Positions 1-9,043 of a stretch of DNA of 64,000 nt are shown here, piece after piece (positions within the stretch are counted from its first letter, which is position 1; every line of letters starts with the position of its first letter). Source of the DNA: Acidobacteriota bacterium. GTDB taxonomy: Bacteria; Acidobacteriota; Blastocatellia; Chloracidobacteriales; JADJPF01. The stretch is from assembly GCA_016213785.1 (NCBI GenBank), contig JACQZQ010000088.1, forward strand, positions 1 to 64,000, read 5' to 3'. A program made the position numbers and the translations under genes. The notes beneath the pieces were generated by a model. It made no database searches. It was given only the letters and a program-made list of their open reading frames with translations, and had not been told where the DNA came from.

Positions 1-196
1 TACGAAAGATTTCTTGGATTAATTGATCACTGCTTTCTCCTTGTTCTATCTTTAGTAAACTTACATTTAGTACTTGTAAATACTCATCTAGTTCACTCTT
101 AAACGCTGCTAGTAGTTCTCCTTGTAAGTCACTATCTCCTAGCATTGAGGTCTGACCATCATAAGGGAAATCACTATTCTTATCACCATTTGACAT
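1..196 (-). CDS. cheA: CheA-type chemotaxis histidine kinase, N-terminal fragment
   Basis: Reading leftward from an ATG at 194-196, the frame stays open to the window edge and gives about 65 residues, beginning MSNGDKNSDFPYDG. The stretch LLAAFKSELDEYLQVLNVSL followed by IQEIFR matches the first helices of a histidine phosphotransfer (Hpt) domain, where CheA proteins carry a F..E..E.L..L...L signature before the phosphorylated His. The His itself lies outside the window. It is the last visible gene of the minus-strand chemosensory operon, 68 bases after the second cheW. In the family CheA phosphorylates response regulators in response to receptor arrays. Whether this copy has a fused receiver cannot be seen. 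Confidence 0.75.
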   Translation of the reverse strand, partial: MSNGDKNSDFPYDGQTSMLGDSDLQGELLAAFKSELDEYLQVLNVSLLKIEQGESSDQLIQEIFR

Positions 197-264
197 ACTT
201 AAACTCTTTTCTCTATATAAGTTTATGTAAGCTCAAGAGAAAGCTTAGAAGTTTATTTGTTAAG

Positions 265-876
265 CTATTGAATATCAAAATTTAATTTTTCGCACGAGAG
301 TATTTCTTTAACATCCAAAAGAGCTACGCCGTGATCAGTAACGCCTTTTAAGTGTTGTGCTTGTTCGCCAGACCATTGAGTTTGTACAGGCTGAATAGAG
401 TTTTGAGGAATTTGAGTCATTTCTTTAAGTTTATGAACAGCTATACCAATTTGTGTGCCTTGATGCTCAACAAATATTAAATGATGGCACGTTTGTTTTT
501 CGTTAAGCCCAAGAAATCGACCAAAATCAATAACTGAAAGTATTTCACCTCTTCTACTTACAACACCTAAAATAAAATCAGGTGCTCCAGGAACACGGGT
601 CAAAAACCTTAGTGGGATTACTTCAGAAATATAAACTGCATCTACGGCATATTGTTCTTCGCCAAACTCAAAGATTAAAACATCTATGCTATCATTTTCA
701 CTTTCTTGTTCAGTATCAACAAGATTAGCAAGGTGTTCTGCACGTTCATTTAATATCTCAAAGAGTTTGTTTTCATCCAGTTTATGGCTTAAAGCTACTG
801 ATAGTTGGGACATTTTTTTATGTAGGTCATCCCAACTAAAGGATTTTGATGATTCTTTTTTCTTTTTTACTCTCAT
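265..876 (-). CDS. cheW: CheW-like chemotaxis adaptor (second copy)
   Basis: A 203-residue protein with a charged N-terminal extension of about 60 residues, then a CheW domain: VLIFEFGEEQYAVDAVYISE, then LTRVPGAPDFILGVVSRRGE and SVIDFGRFLGL. These are the hallmark CheW strands that bind CheA and receptors. CheW is a cytoplasmic scaffold without catalytic activity. Its ATG overlaps the stop of cheR (ATGA at 873-876), so the two are probably translationally coupled. The N-terminal extension is longer than in a classical CheW of about 160 residues and has no recognised domain. Two different cheW genes in one operon is typical of alternative (Wsp/Frz-like) chemosensory systems. Confidence 0.9.
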   Translation of the reverse strand: MRVKKKKESSKSFSWDDLHKKMSQLSVALSHKLDENKLFEILNERAEHLANLVDTEQESENDSIDVLIFEFGEEQYAVDAVYISEVIPLRFLTRVPGAPDFILGVVSRRGEILSVIDFGRFLGLNEKQTCHHLIFVEHQGTQIGIAVHKLKEMTQIPQNSIQPVQTQWSGEQAQHLKGVTDHGVALLDVKEILSCEKLNFDIQ

Positions 877-2426
877 CTAAGTCTACCTAACATCTCCTCA
901 ACTATTTGTAATATTCTAGTTGTTTTTTGGCCTTCAGAAAAAGGTATTAATGTTTCTTTTGGGTAATTGTCTAAAATTCTTTTTAATTGCAATAAGTGGC
1001 GCTTTGAGATCTGTTTATCATCAGTTTTCTGATAAATTAAAGCTAGGTTCCAATGCCCCATTATAAAATTATTATCTAAAAGAATTGTATAGCGTAGTTC
1101 TTCGGCTGCTTTATTAAATTTATTCTCTGCTTGATAAATAAGACCCATTAAATAATGCCCTTCTAAACTATTTGGCTCTTTATCAAGATAATTTTTGCAA
1201 AACTGCTCACTTTCACTATTATTGCCTCGATTAGCAAATATTTTTGCCATTAATAAAAGGGCTTGAGACTCTTTATCTAAAATCTTTTTAAGTAAATTTT
1301 CAGCCTGAGAAAATTCGTGTTTCTCAAAATGTTTTAAGGCTGTTTTATAAATTTCTTTGCTAGAAGTGTCTTCTTGTTTTGCTATTTTACTACTACTTAT
1401 AGTATTAAGAGAAGCAAAACTATTACTAGAAGAACTCCCTATAAGAGAACCATTTTGGGAATTATTTTGAGAATTTTGAGAAGCATTTTGAAAACTGCTT
1501 TGAAAGCTAGGATAACTCCCTGTAGTAGGTTTATCAAGTTTATTTTGATTAATTAGCTCGTTATTAAATGAAAAAGATGGTTTTGAAGATTCTAATAAGC
1601 TAGGATCTGTTTTACGATAAAAAATTGCATCTTTAACATATTGGTCTTCAAAGAGTCTAAAATTTTGGCGATTAAGTTCACTTGTTCCTACAATTAACCA
1701 CCCACCATCACGTAAAGAGTTAAAACAACGCCCTGCAAGCCTTTCAATAAAATCATTATTAAAATAAATTAATACATTTCTTAGTAGTATTAAATCTAGC
1801 TCAACAAAAGGAAGAGGCTCTGCTAAGTTTAAGTATTGGAATTGCACCATATTTTTTATCTTCTCAGATAAATGATACTGATTATCTTTATGAGAAAAAT
1901 ACTTACTTATTATTGTAGAAGAAACTCCACGAAAAGACCATTTGCTATAAGAAGCTTTTCTTGCTTTATTTAAGGCGACTGCATTTATATCGCCTCCAAT
2001 TAACCTTATTTGGTTTGGTTGAACTGTAGGCAGTAGTTCTTGTAAGAGTATGGCAATTGAATAGATTTCTTCTCCTGTTGAAGAAGCAGCACTTAAGATA
2101 GAGATAGGTCTATTTGTAATCTTACTTTGTTCAATTAGCTGAGGTAAAACGACTTCTTGTAGGGCTTGAAATTGCATTTGGTCGCGGAAAAAGAAAGTTT
2201 CGCCTATAGTAATTTTTTCTGCTAAGACCTGAAATCTACTATCATTAATTGAAATAGTTGAAAGTAGGTCATAGCCATTTTGAAAAGAATTTATTCCAAG
2301 TATTTGAAAAAAATCTTCAATAATCGTTTGTATTTGAGCAAAACGATCTTCTTTAACAACAATACCTGTACGAGTTTCTAGTAATTTAGAAAAAGATATA
2401 ATTTCTTCGTAAGAAAACTTAGGCAT
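873..2426 (-). CDS. cheR: CheR-type receptor methyltransferase with C-terminal TPRs
   Basis: 517 residues. The N-terminal 270 residues are a CheR methyltransferase: ETFFFRD, the SAM-binding loop SAASSTGEEIYSIA (CheR consensus SAGCSTGEEPYSLA), GGDINAVALNKAR and LRNVLIYFN. Family role: S-adenosylmethionine-dependent methylation of glutamates on chemoreceptors. After a low-complexity Ser/Asn/Gln linker (about residues 300-345) come TPR helices (about 355-510, e.g. GHYLMGLIYQAENKFNKAAEELRY), the layout of WspC/FrzF-type CheR proteins, where TPRs control access to the receptor. It lies 18 bases after the upstream cheW and overlaps the next cheW by four bases. The linker repeats (QNASQNSQNNSQN) resemble those in the kinase at 4867-8985. 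Confidence 0.93.
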   Translation of the reverse strand: MPKFSYEEIISFSKLLETRTGIVVKEDRFAQIQTIIEDFFQILGINSFQNGYDLLSTISINDSRFQVLAEKITIGETFFFRDQMQFQALQEVVLPQLIEQSKITNRPISILSAASSTGEEIYSIAILLQELLPTVQPNQIRLIGGDINAVALNKARKASYSKWSFRGVSSTIISKYFSHKDNQYHLSEKIKNMVQFQYLNLAEPLPFVELDLILLRNVLIYFNNDFIERLAGRCFNSLRDGGWLIVGTSELNRQNFRLFEDQYVKDAIFYRKTDPSLLESSKPSFSFNNELINQNKLDKPTTGSYPSFQSSFQNASQNSQNNSQNGSLIGSSSSNSFASLNTISSSKIAKQEDTSSKEIYKTALKHFEKHEFSQAENLLKKILDKESQALLLMAKIFANRGNNSESEQFCKNYLDKEPNSLEGHYLMGLIYQAENKFNKAAEELRYTILLDNNFIMGHWNLALIYQKTDDKQISKRHLLQLKRILDNYPKETLIPFSEGQKTTRILQIVEEMLGRLR

Positions 2427-2444
2427 ATAATCACATGGGAAATT

Positions 2445-3026
2445 TTAGAGTTTTGCTAACATATCTAAAGACTGTTCCTGAGCAAAATTTAATAAGTTCA
2501 TATGATTAAGTATCATAATTAGCCCGCTTTGGCTACGAGCAATAGCAAAAATAAATTCACTGTAAGGAACAAATCTATTAGGAGGCTCTACAGCAGAACT
2601 AGGTACTTTAATAACTTCTGTAATAGTATCTACAATTAGCCCTCTTTTTCTATTCTCATGTTCTACTAGGACAATTATAGTATTTTCATCATAAGGTTTT
2701 TGAGGCATCCCTAAAAGGGTTCTTAGGTCAAGAACGGGAATTATTTGTCTACGTAGATTAAGTAAACCAACAACAGCCTGAGATACACCCGGTAAGGGGG
2801 TAAGTCTAACCATACGAATAGCTTCTACAACTATAGGGAGATAAAAAGCTAATTGTTGATCTCCAAGTTGAGTGCAGACTAGATCTATTTCCTCCCCAGG
2901 CAATTGCAATATTTGTTGGGGTAGCTGTTCTTTAGCAGGAACTAGACTAGTATTAACTAGGCCAGCTTGTTTGGCTAGCTCAAGCAATTTCTGTTGAAAC
3001 TCTGGGTTTTCAAATAGTTCTTTCAT
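2445..3026 (-). CDS. cheW: CheW-like chemotaxis adaptor (first copy)
   Basis: 193 residues. A CheW domain starts near residue 48: LVCTQLGDQQLAFYLPIVVE, VRLTPLPGVSQAVVGLLNLR, IPVLDLRTLLG and RGLIVDTITEVIKV. These match the CheW/CheA-regulatory SH3-like fold. It is expected to link receptors to CheA in the cytoplasm. It lies 18 bases from both the upstream kinase gene and the downstream cheR, so it is mid-operon. The IPVLDLR strand is better conserved here than in the second CheW, making this the likelier core coupling protein. Confidence 0.92.
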   Translation of the reverse strand: MKELFENPEFQQKLLELAKQAGLVNTSLVPAKEQLPQQILQLPGEEIDLVCTQLGDQQLAFYLPIVVEAIRMVRLTPLPGVSQAVVGLLNLRRQIIPVLDLRTLLGMPQKPYDENTIIVLVEHENRKRGLIVDTITEVIKVPSSAVEPPNRFVPYSEFIFAIARSQSGLIMILNHMNLLNFAQEQSLDMLAKL

Positions 3027-3044
3027 AAAATTTAACCAACTAAA

Positions 3045-4586
3045 CTAACGGTTTAAGTAAGGAGAGAGTGCATCTATAAGCCTTTGACCATTCCAAGTCT
3101 TATGAATATAACCATTTGCCCTACATTCCTTTACTTTTTGATTAAGTTCTTCTTCGGCCATTCCAGAATAAAGAAGTACAGAAGTTTGAGCAACTTGAGA
3201 CATTTCTGCTTTAGTTCTCATCATCATACAAAGTTCTGGCCCACTAAGCTGAGAGAGTTCTACACCTAAAATAATTAGATCGGGTTTTTCCGTAGGTATA
3301 GTAGCAACAGCTTCCATACTACTCATTTGGACTAAAACATCAAAACCAGCCTGTTGGACTTGGATTTTAAGAAGAGCAATAATACCTTTACCTTCCAAAA
3401 CAATCATAGCTTTAGGGCGTTTACCACTAGTATTTATTACTGGAGCCGAAGCAATCATAGTATGTATTGCTTGGCGCACACTTGGTGCTTGAATTGGCGA
3501 AACTATGGTTTGATTCCCTTGATTTGCCCCTACTGATGGAGCTTGAATTGGTGAAGCTATAGTTTGATTATTAGCAGCTTGTGATACTGCTGGCATGCTA
3601 GCAGGGGTTAATAAACTTGTTTGAGTCCCTTGTGTTAAATCACAATATGCTCCAGCAGCAGTAGTAAGCTCTGTAGTAAATTCTCCTGCACTACTATAAC
3701 GGGCAGTAGGTTGCTTAGATAAAGCTTTTAGGATTACTTTTTCTACAGCCTCAGGAATATCTGGATTTAATGAGCGTGGTTTTGGTGGAGGTTCAATAAT
3801 ATGCTTTACAATTACTTGCATTCCATTTGCATCACCATAAGGACATTGGCCTGTTAAAGCCTCATAAACCATAACCCCTAAACTATATATATCTGAACGG
3901 TGATCTATAGGTGAAGCTTGACATTGTTCAGGTGACATATATTTTGCAGTTCCAATAATTGTACCTACACTTGTTAAAGCCTCTTTAGTGTTATCTGATG
4001 CGCTTTTAACTTTAGCAATACCAAAATCTACTACTTTAACAACTCTTTCGCCTTTTAAGCCAGTCTTAAACATAATGTTATCAGGTTTAAGATCTCTATG
4101 GACAATCTGAAAATTATGTGCAACATCTAAAGCAGCCGCAACTTGATTCATAATATGAACGGTTTCATTTAAGTCTAGGCGTGGTTTTCTTTCCAAATAA
4201 TCTTTCATTGACTCACCAGCAATAAATTCCATTACTAGGTAGAGCATATCCCCGATTTTACCAAAGTCACTTACTCTAATAGCATTAACATGGTCTATAG
4301 TAGCAGCGGCTCTAGCTTCTCTTAAAAAGCGTTCTGTAACGCTTTTATCCATAGCCATTTCAGGATGAATTACTTTTATTGCCACTTCATTACCAATAAA
4401 GGCATGGCGTGCTTTAAAGACTGCGCCCATACCACCAACACCAAGAAGTTTTTCTATGGTATATTTCCCGTCAAGTTCTTTGCCTACTAAGCTTTTAATG
4501 TCCATTTCTTCAAGGGCTGCACTATCTCTAGGACAATTTTTTATCTCGCCAGCAAAAAAACTCCTACATTGACCACAATACTTCAT
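3045..4586 (-). CDS. Ser/Thr protein kinase with zinc-ribbon-like N-terminus and degenerate receiver domain
   Basis: 513 residues. The N-terminus has a C4-x2-C7...C18-P-x-D zinc-ribbon-like motif. The kinase domain spans about 43-300: glycine loop LGVGGMGAVF, catalytic Lys71, HRDLKPDN at 163-170 and DFG at 187-189, so an active kinase is expected. A linker at about 330-385 carries two near-identical NQTI[AV]SPIQAPSV copies. The last 120 residues look like a response-regulator receiver, but the phosphoacceptor Asp is Gly (DLIILGVEL, G at about 441) and the N-terminal acidic pair is missing, while the Lys (IHK, about 496) remains. It is the first gene of the chemosensory operon, 18 bases before cheW, so it probably acts in that pathway. 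No membrane segment is seen. Confidence 0.9.
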   Translation of the reverse strand: MKYCGQCRSFFAGEIKNCPRDSAALEEMDIKSLVGKELDGKYTIEKLLGVGGMGAVFKARHAFIGNEVAIKVIHPEMAMDKSVTERFLREARAAATIDHVNAIRVSDFGKIGDMLYLVMEFIAGESMKDYLERKPRLDLNETVHIMNQVAAALDVAHNFQIVHRDLKPDNIMFKTGLKGERVVKVVDFGIAKVKSASDNTKEALTSVGTIIGTAKYMSPEQCQASPIDHRSDIYSLGVMVYEALTGQCPYGDANGMQVIVKHIIEPPPKPRSLNPDIPEAVEKVILKALSKQPTARYSSAGEFTTELTTAAGAYCDLTQGTQTSLLTPASMPAVSQAANNQTIASPIQAPSVGANQGNQTIVSPIQAPSVRQAIHTMIASAPVINTSGKRPKAMIVLEGKGIIALLKIQVQQAGFDVLVQMSSMEAVATIPTEKPDLIILGVELSQLSGPELCMMMRTKAEMSQVAQTSVLLYSGMAEEELNQKVKECRANGYIHKTWNGQRLIDALSPYLNR

Positions 4587-4781
4587 CCTATACTCCTCAT
4601 CAACTCAATTATTTTGTTATGTTATGTATATTAAGTTAAGATTATTGCTAATTCTCCGAAAAACGAAGATGTTAAGAATAATACCTTTTTATACTAACTT
4701 CAAGGCAACATTCAACTATTAAGTTAGAATTTATTATTTTTTTATTAAAATTTTATTAAAATTTTCAGGGTAAACTAGATT

Positions 4782-4808
4782 ATTAAAACTTTTCTATAAA
4801 GTTTTAAT
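4782..4808 (-). terminator. Hairpin downstream of the large kinase gene
   Basis: An 11-base-pair perfect stem (ATTAAAACTTT / AAAGTTTTAAT, loop TCTAT) lies 59 bases past the stop of the kinase gene at 4867. A second weaker hairpin, TTTCCC/GGGAAA, sits closer at 4836-4857. The stem is very AT-rich and no clean T run follows on the minus strand, so termination is plausible but not certain. The rest of 4587-4866 shows no gene; it must also hold the promoter of the chemosensory operon. Confidence 0.4.
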
Positions 4809-4866
4809 AAAGATAAAATCGTAGGAATAAAATTTTTTCCCTCAACATCTCGGGAAATTAACAAAT

Positions 4867-7800
4867 TTATATGGCAGGAACTAACATTTCTGTTATAGAA
4901 ATAGGGTTTTTAATTTGGTGACTATACATCCAATTATCAGATTCTGTAATTAAAAGATTAGTTTCTACACTTCGACCTTTTAATTTTTCTAATATTTCTG
5001 CGCGACGACGACGAGTAGCAGCTAAATAAAGAGACATATTTGCTTTTTCAAACTTTTTTTCTGCTAAAGTCAAGTAATTAATAGAGTTTTGACTATCACC
5101 TTCTCTTGAAGCAACACCAGCAAGAATCAGTTCTGCCCAAGCATCTCCATAAAGAGTTTTTTGCTGTAAAATACGTTTAGCATTTTTCTTTGCAATTTTT
5201 AGAAATGTTTTTGGGTTAGAAACTTCTTTTGAAGCTATTAATGCAACTCTTGATTGTAGGTGTAATGCCTCTATCAATATATTAGAGTTATTTAATAACA
5301 TAGATTGTTTTAATGTCGCCCATTTTTCTTGTATTTTTTCCCAGGTATCTAGCCCTTTTCCTAAATAAAGCCCTATTTCTCCTTGAGCTATAATCCTCCA
5401 GTACTGTTGTGTATAAAAACCTTTTTTAGCCCATAAGTCATTTGTTTCATCTAGCTCTTGATAGGCTCTTTCAGGCTCATCCATTACTAAATATTGCATA
5501 TAAGAAATAAAAGATTTTAAGTTTGTTAATACAAATAAATTATTTCTATCTTCAGCATTTTTAAGTAAAGCTGGTAGCCTAGACATTATTTCATTAATAC
5601 CGCCTAAATATAGTAATGCCCTTAGTGAAAAAACTATACTATTATCAATACCACGTAGGGCAAATGCATAGTTTTCTCCTCGACACTCTTTAAGTGTTAT
5701 TTTTTCAGCAATATTAAATAGTCTCCAAGCTTCTTTCCAATCACCGTGTAAATAAGCATTAGAACCTTTAATAAAAGTAACCATAGCTAAAAGTTCAGGT
5801 TTATTAACTTCCTTAGCTAATTCTAGTGCTTTACTACTCATTTTTGCAGCATAGGCTTTAGTCCATTTTCCAAGAATAGAAAAGAAAAGACTCTGAAAAG
5901 TCAAAGCTCTAACCAATCTATAAGGCTCACCTGCCTCTAGAGCTAGTAACATATGCTTAGTCTGAAATTCTAGTGCTTTAAGTGCATTAATTGAGCTAAG
6001 AGAATCTACAACAGTCCAACAAATATCTAAAGGTATTAAAGTTTCTGGTGAAATATTGGCTTCATCACGTTTTTGATAATTTGTCCCTCTTAGCCAAACT
6101 TTTATACAACCCACTATTATTGATAAAATAGTTTGAAATTGATTTGTATGAAGTTGCATTCCTATTTTTTTAAGCACTTGGTTAAGTAAATCTAGCCCTT
6201 CATCAACATAACCAGAGTTTAAGAATTGTTCAGCAGCCTTGTGTTGTAACTTAAGAATCCCTTGTTTAGTTGAGTTACCAGTAGCCTCAAGATAGGCTCT
6301 TGCTGCTTCAGCGCCTTGTCCTGAGTTAGAAAGAGCATTGCCCAACTTAATTTTAATACTTGATGTAGTCATATCTTGAGTTGTTTTTAATTCTAAAGAC
6401 TGGCGGTACAATTTAGCAGCACGTTCAAAGGCTAGGGTTTGATCTGCTTGTTCTGCGGCAGTAATTGTATATTCAGAGGCTTTATCACGTTCTCCGGCTA
6501 ATTGAAAATGTTTTGCTAAACGTTCTGGATCAACATTTTCAAATGTCTCTAATGAAAGAGCTAAAGCATAATGATAGTTTTTTAATGAGTCTAAAGATAA
6601 ATTTGCAAGAATTGATTCACGTATTCTATCGTGATAAGTATCAAGCTCTTCATAAGTGGTTGTTCCTGTTAGTCTTAGTAAGTGATTTGTTCGTAAAATT
6701 GGTAAGATTTGCTCATCAGAGGCTATTTTAGCAGCCCTTTTAGCAACACTTCGTGCTAGAGGTTGGCCTGATACAGCTATTATTTCTAATAAGTTACGTG
6801 CTTCTTCTGATAGCAGTGCAACACGAGCACTAATGACTTTATCTATAGTCATTTCACTAAAATTAGTCTCTTCTAGGTCTTTTTTAGTAAGAGCATATTG
6901 GGCTAATTCACCTATAAAAAACGGGCTTCCTCCAGATTCTTTAATAATCATCTCACTTTGCTTTACTGTAGCCTGTTTGCCAAGCAAAGTTGCAACTAGT
7001 TTTCCAGAATCTTCTTTAGATAATTCTTCAACACTAATTTCCTGTACTTTTGCCCTTTTAATAATGCTTTTTTGAGAAGAAAAAAATGCTTTTAAGAATA
7101 TACTTGAGCTAGATTCTTCACTACGATAAGACCCTATTAAAAGCAGTCTTGGAGCTTCAGGAGTACGAATAATCTCTAGTATTAATCCTACACTATCAAT
7201 ATCACCCCATTGTAGGTCATCTATTATAATTGCTACATCTTTTTTATTAGTTAACCTTATTAGCAGTTCTCTTAGTGCGTTAAAAGCTTTACGACGAAGG
7301 TCTTGAGCATCTAAACTATCAAGACTGCGCCTTAGGTTTGCTATTGTATCTACTTGTTTTAGGACAGGAAAAAGGCGAGCTAGAGCTAGTATATCTAAAG
7401 GCAAAAGAGCTTCTACTTCCAGAGTAGGCAAGTTTTTTAGATATCTACTTAATAAATCAATAATACTATCAATAGCTTTATAAGGAACAGATTCTTGTTC
7501 ATAACATCGGCCTGAAAATATTAATAAATCAGGCTCAGAACGTTCTAATGTTTCTAAAAAATACTTAAGAACTGTACTTTTGCCCATCCCTGAATGGCCT
7601 TTAATATAAATTGTTGTTCCTATACCTTGTTTAGTTAACAGCCAGGCTTGATTAAGTTTTTCTAATTCTTTTTCCCTTCCTATAAAAGGGGTTGATGATT
7701 TTTTATTTACAAAACTCTCTGAAAGGCTTTCTACATGGCCTAAAAGCTCTAAAACTTGGCTTGCGGTTGGACGTAGTCTAGGATTTCGCTTAAGTAGCTT

Positions 7801-8985
7801 TTGACAAAGTATATTTAAGTCTTCTGGAACGTCTGAAACAAGTTCTGAAGGTGGTAGCGGTTCAATTTGTTGTTTACTTAATAAAATTTCTGTTGGGCTA
7901 CCTTGAAAAGGCAATACTCCAGTTAGTGATAAATAAAGCATAATACCAACGCTATACCAGTCTGAAGCAGATGTAATTGCTTGTCCTGCAATATGTTCAG
8001 GCGACATATAAGTAGGCGTACCCATTATATTATCACTAGTAATTTGATTAAACCCTTGAGCAGTTAGCTCACTTACAAGACCAAAATCCAAAATTACCAC
8101 TCGCCCTTCCTTAGTTACTAATACATTAGAAGGTTTCAGATCTCTATGTAATTTATTAGCGCTATGTAAAGCATTAAGCCCTTCAGCTAGTTGTTTTAGT
8201 GCAAAACGAAGTTTTGATAAATCTGCCTTACAGTTAGGCATATTAGATTTTGGTGGCTTAGGTAAATTAATAGGCATATTCTTAGCCTTTTCTGTAAGTG
8301 CATCAACTTTAGCTGAACCAGTAATAGGAAATTTTCTTAGGGAAGATGTGATGGCATTTGAAGAAGATTCTTTAACTGTTGCAACTACTGGTTTTACATA
8401 CTCAAGAAAATTTACACCATAAATCATTTCCATAGTAAAAAACCATTGATCTTCTTCTAAAAAAAGTTCATACATTGTTGCAAGATTAGGATGGGTTATA
8501 TCTGCAATTGAGCGAAATTCTTTCTTAAATCTATAAATATCTTCTGCATCAGCATCATGCAAGGTTTTTAAGGCAACAATAGAATTTTGCTCACGGTCAT
8601 AAACTTGATAAACAACCCCAAAACCACCCTGACCTAAACGTTTTTGAATTAAAAACCGTGAAGTCCCTACAAATTTATCTTTTTTGGGATTAAGAGGCTT
8701 ATCATTAACAGGCTTTGAACTTATAGAAGGTCTATTTAAGTTATTTTTTTGGTTTTGAAAACCTTTTTGAGAGTTATTTTGAAAACTATTTTGAGAGCTA
8801 TTTTGAATATCTATTTCCATTAAAAAATTACTGGCTTCTTTATGAGACATAAACAAAGACTCCACTTCTTTTTTAATCTCTTCATCTTTACAATTTTCAT
8901 CAATATAGTTTTTTGCTTCTAAATACTCTAAGTCCATTATTTGCTGAAATAATAATTTAACTTGATTCCATTGTTCTGCTGTCAT
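4867..8985 (-). CDS. Giant Ser/Thr kinase - AAA ATPase - TPR regulator (PknK-like)
   Basis: 1372 residues. Residues 1-56 (WNQVKLLFQQIMDLEYLE..., CKDEEIKKEVESLF) form the N-terminal region common on acidobacterial kinases. A Gln/Asn-rich stretch follows (61-83). Kinase domain about 110-415: glycine loop LGQGGFGVVYQ, Lys140, HRDLKPSN from 280, DFG 300-302, TPTYMSPE, with an insertion of about 55 residues (200-255) before the helix preceding HRD. An AAA/STAND ATPase follows (FIGREKE, Walker A GHSGMGKST 463-471, Walker B VAIIIDD 584-590), then about 500 residues of TPR-like helices. The order matches PknK/MalT-like regulators, but no terminal DNA-binding or cyclase domain is visible, so output is presumably phosphorylation. 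It is transcribed alone. Substrates are unknown. Confidence 0.9.
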   Translation of the reverse strand: MTAEQWNQVKLLFQQIMDLEYLEAKNYIDENCKDEEIKKEVESLFMSHKEASNFLMEIDIQNSSQNSFQNNSQKGFQNQKNNLNRPSISSKPVNDKPLNPKKDKFVGTSRFLIQKRLGQGGFGVVYQVYDREQNSIVALKTLHDADAEDIYRFKKEFRSIADITHPNLATMYELFLEEDQWFFTMEMIYGVNFLEYVKPVVATVKESSSNAITSSLRKFPITGSAKVDALTEKAKNMPINLPKPPKSNMPNCKADLSKLRFALKQLAEGLNALHSANKLHRDLKPSNVLVTKEGRVVILDFGLVSELTAQGFNQITSDNIMGTPTYMSPEHIAGQAITSASDWYSVGIMLYLSLTGVLPFQGSPTEILLSKQQIEPLPPSELVSDVPEDLNILCQKLLKRNPRLRPTASQVLELLGHVESLSESFVNKKSSTPFIGREKELEKLNQAWLLTKQGIGTTIYIKGHSGMGKSTVLKYFLETLERSEPDLLIFSGRCYEQESVPYKAIDSIIDLLSRYLKNLPTLEVEALLPLDILALARLFPVLKQVDTIANLRRSLDSLDAQDLRRKAFNALRELLIRLTNKKDVAIIIDDLQWGDIDSVGLILEIIRTPEAPRLLLIGSYRSEESSSSIFLKAFFSSQKSIIKRAKVQEISVEELSKEDSGKLVATLLGKQATVKQSEMIIKESGGSPFFIGELAQYALTKKDLEETNFSEMTIDKVISARVALLSEEARNLLEIIAVSGQPLARSVAKRAAKIASDEQILPILRTNHLLRLTGTTTYEELDTYHDRIRESILANLSLDSLKNYHYALALSLETFENVDPERLAKHFQLAGERDKASEYTITAAEQADQTLAFERAAKLYRQSLELKTTQDMTTSSIKIKLGNALSNSGQGAEAARAYLEATGNSTKQGILKLQHKAAEQFLNSGYVDEGLDLLNQVLKKIGMQLHTNQFQTILSIIVGCIKVWLRGTNYQKRDEANISPETLIPLDICWTVVDSLSSINALKALEFQTKHMLLALEAGEPYRLVRALTFQSLFFSILGKWTKAYAAKMSSKALELAKEVNKPELLAMVTFIKGSNAYLHGDWKEAWRLFNIAEKITLKECRGENYAFALRGIDNSIVFSLRALLYLGGINEIMSRLPALLKNAEDRNNLFVLTNLKSFISYMQYLVMDEPERAYQELDETNDLWAKKGFYTQQYWRIIAQGEIGLYLGKGLDTWEKIQEKWATLKQSMLLNNSNILIEALHLQSRVALIASKEVSNPKTFLKIAKKNAKRILQQKTLYGDAWAELILAGVASREGDSQNSINYLTLAEKKFEKANMSLYLAATRRRRAEILEKLKGRSVETNLLITESDNWMYSHQIKNPISITEMLVPAI

Positions 8986-9009
8986 AAAAATTAATTAATG
9001 CCTTGGGCT

Positions 9010-9043
9010 AAAAGATTCTTATCATTAAAAGATTCTTATCATT
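9010..9043. repeat. Perfect 17-bp tandem duplication upstream of the kinase gene
   Basis: Two adjacent identical copies of AAAAGATTCTTATCATT (9010-9026 and 9027-9043) lie 25 bases upstream of the start codon at 8985, in its 5' leader or promoter. Nothing similar was noticed elsewhere in the window. It could be replication slippage or a doubled protein-binding site. Confidence 0.85.

Noticed and set aside
6465-7075. Plus-strand open frames inside the giant kinase gene
   Set aside because: They are opposite to an intact 1372-residue gene and show no recognisable protein.
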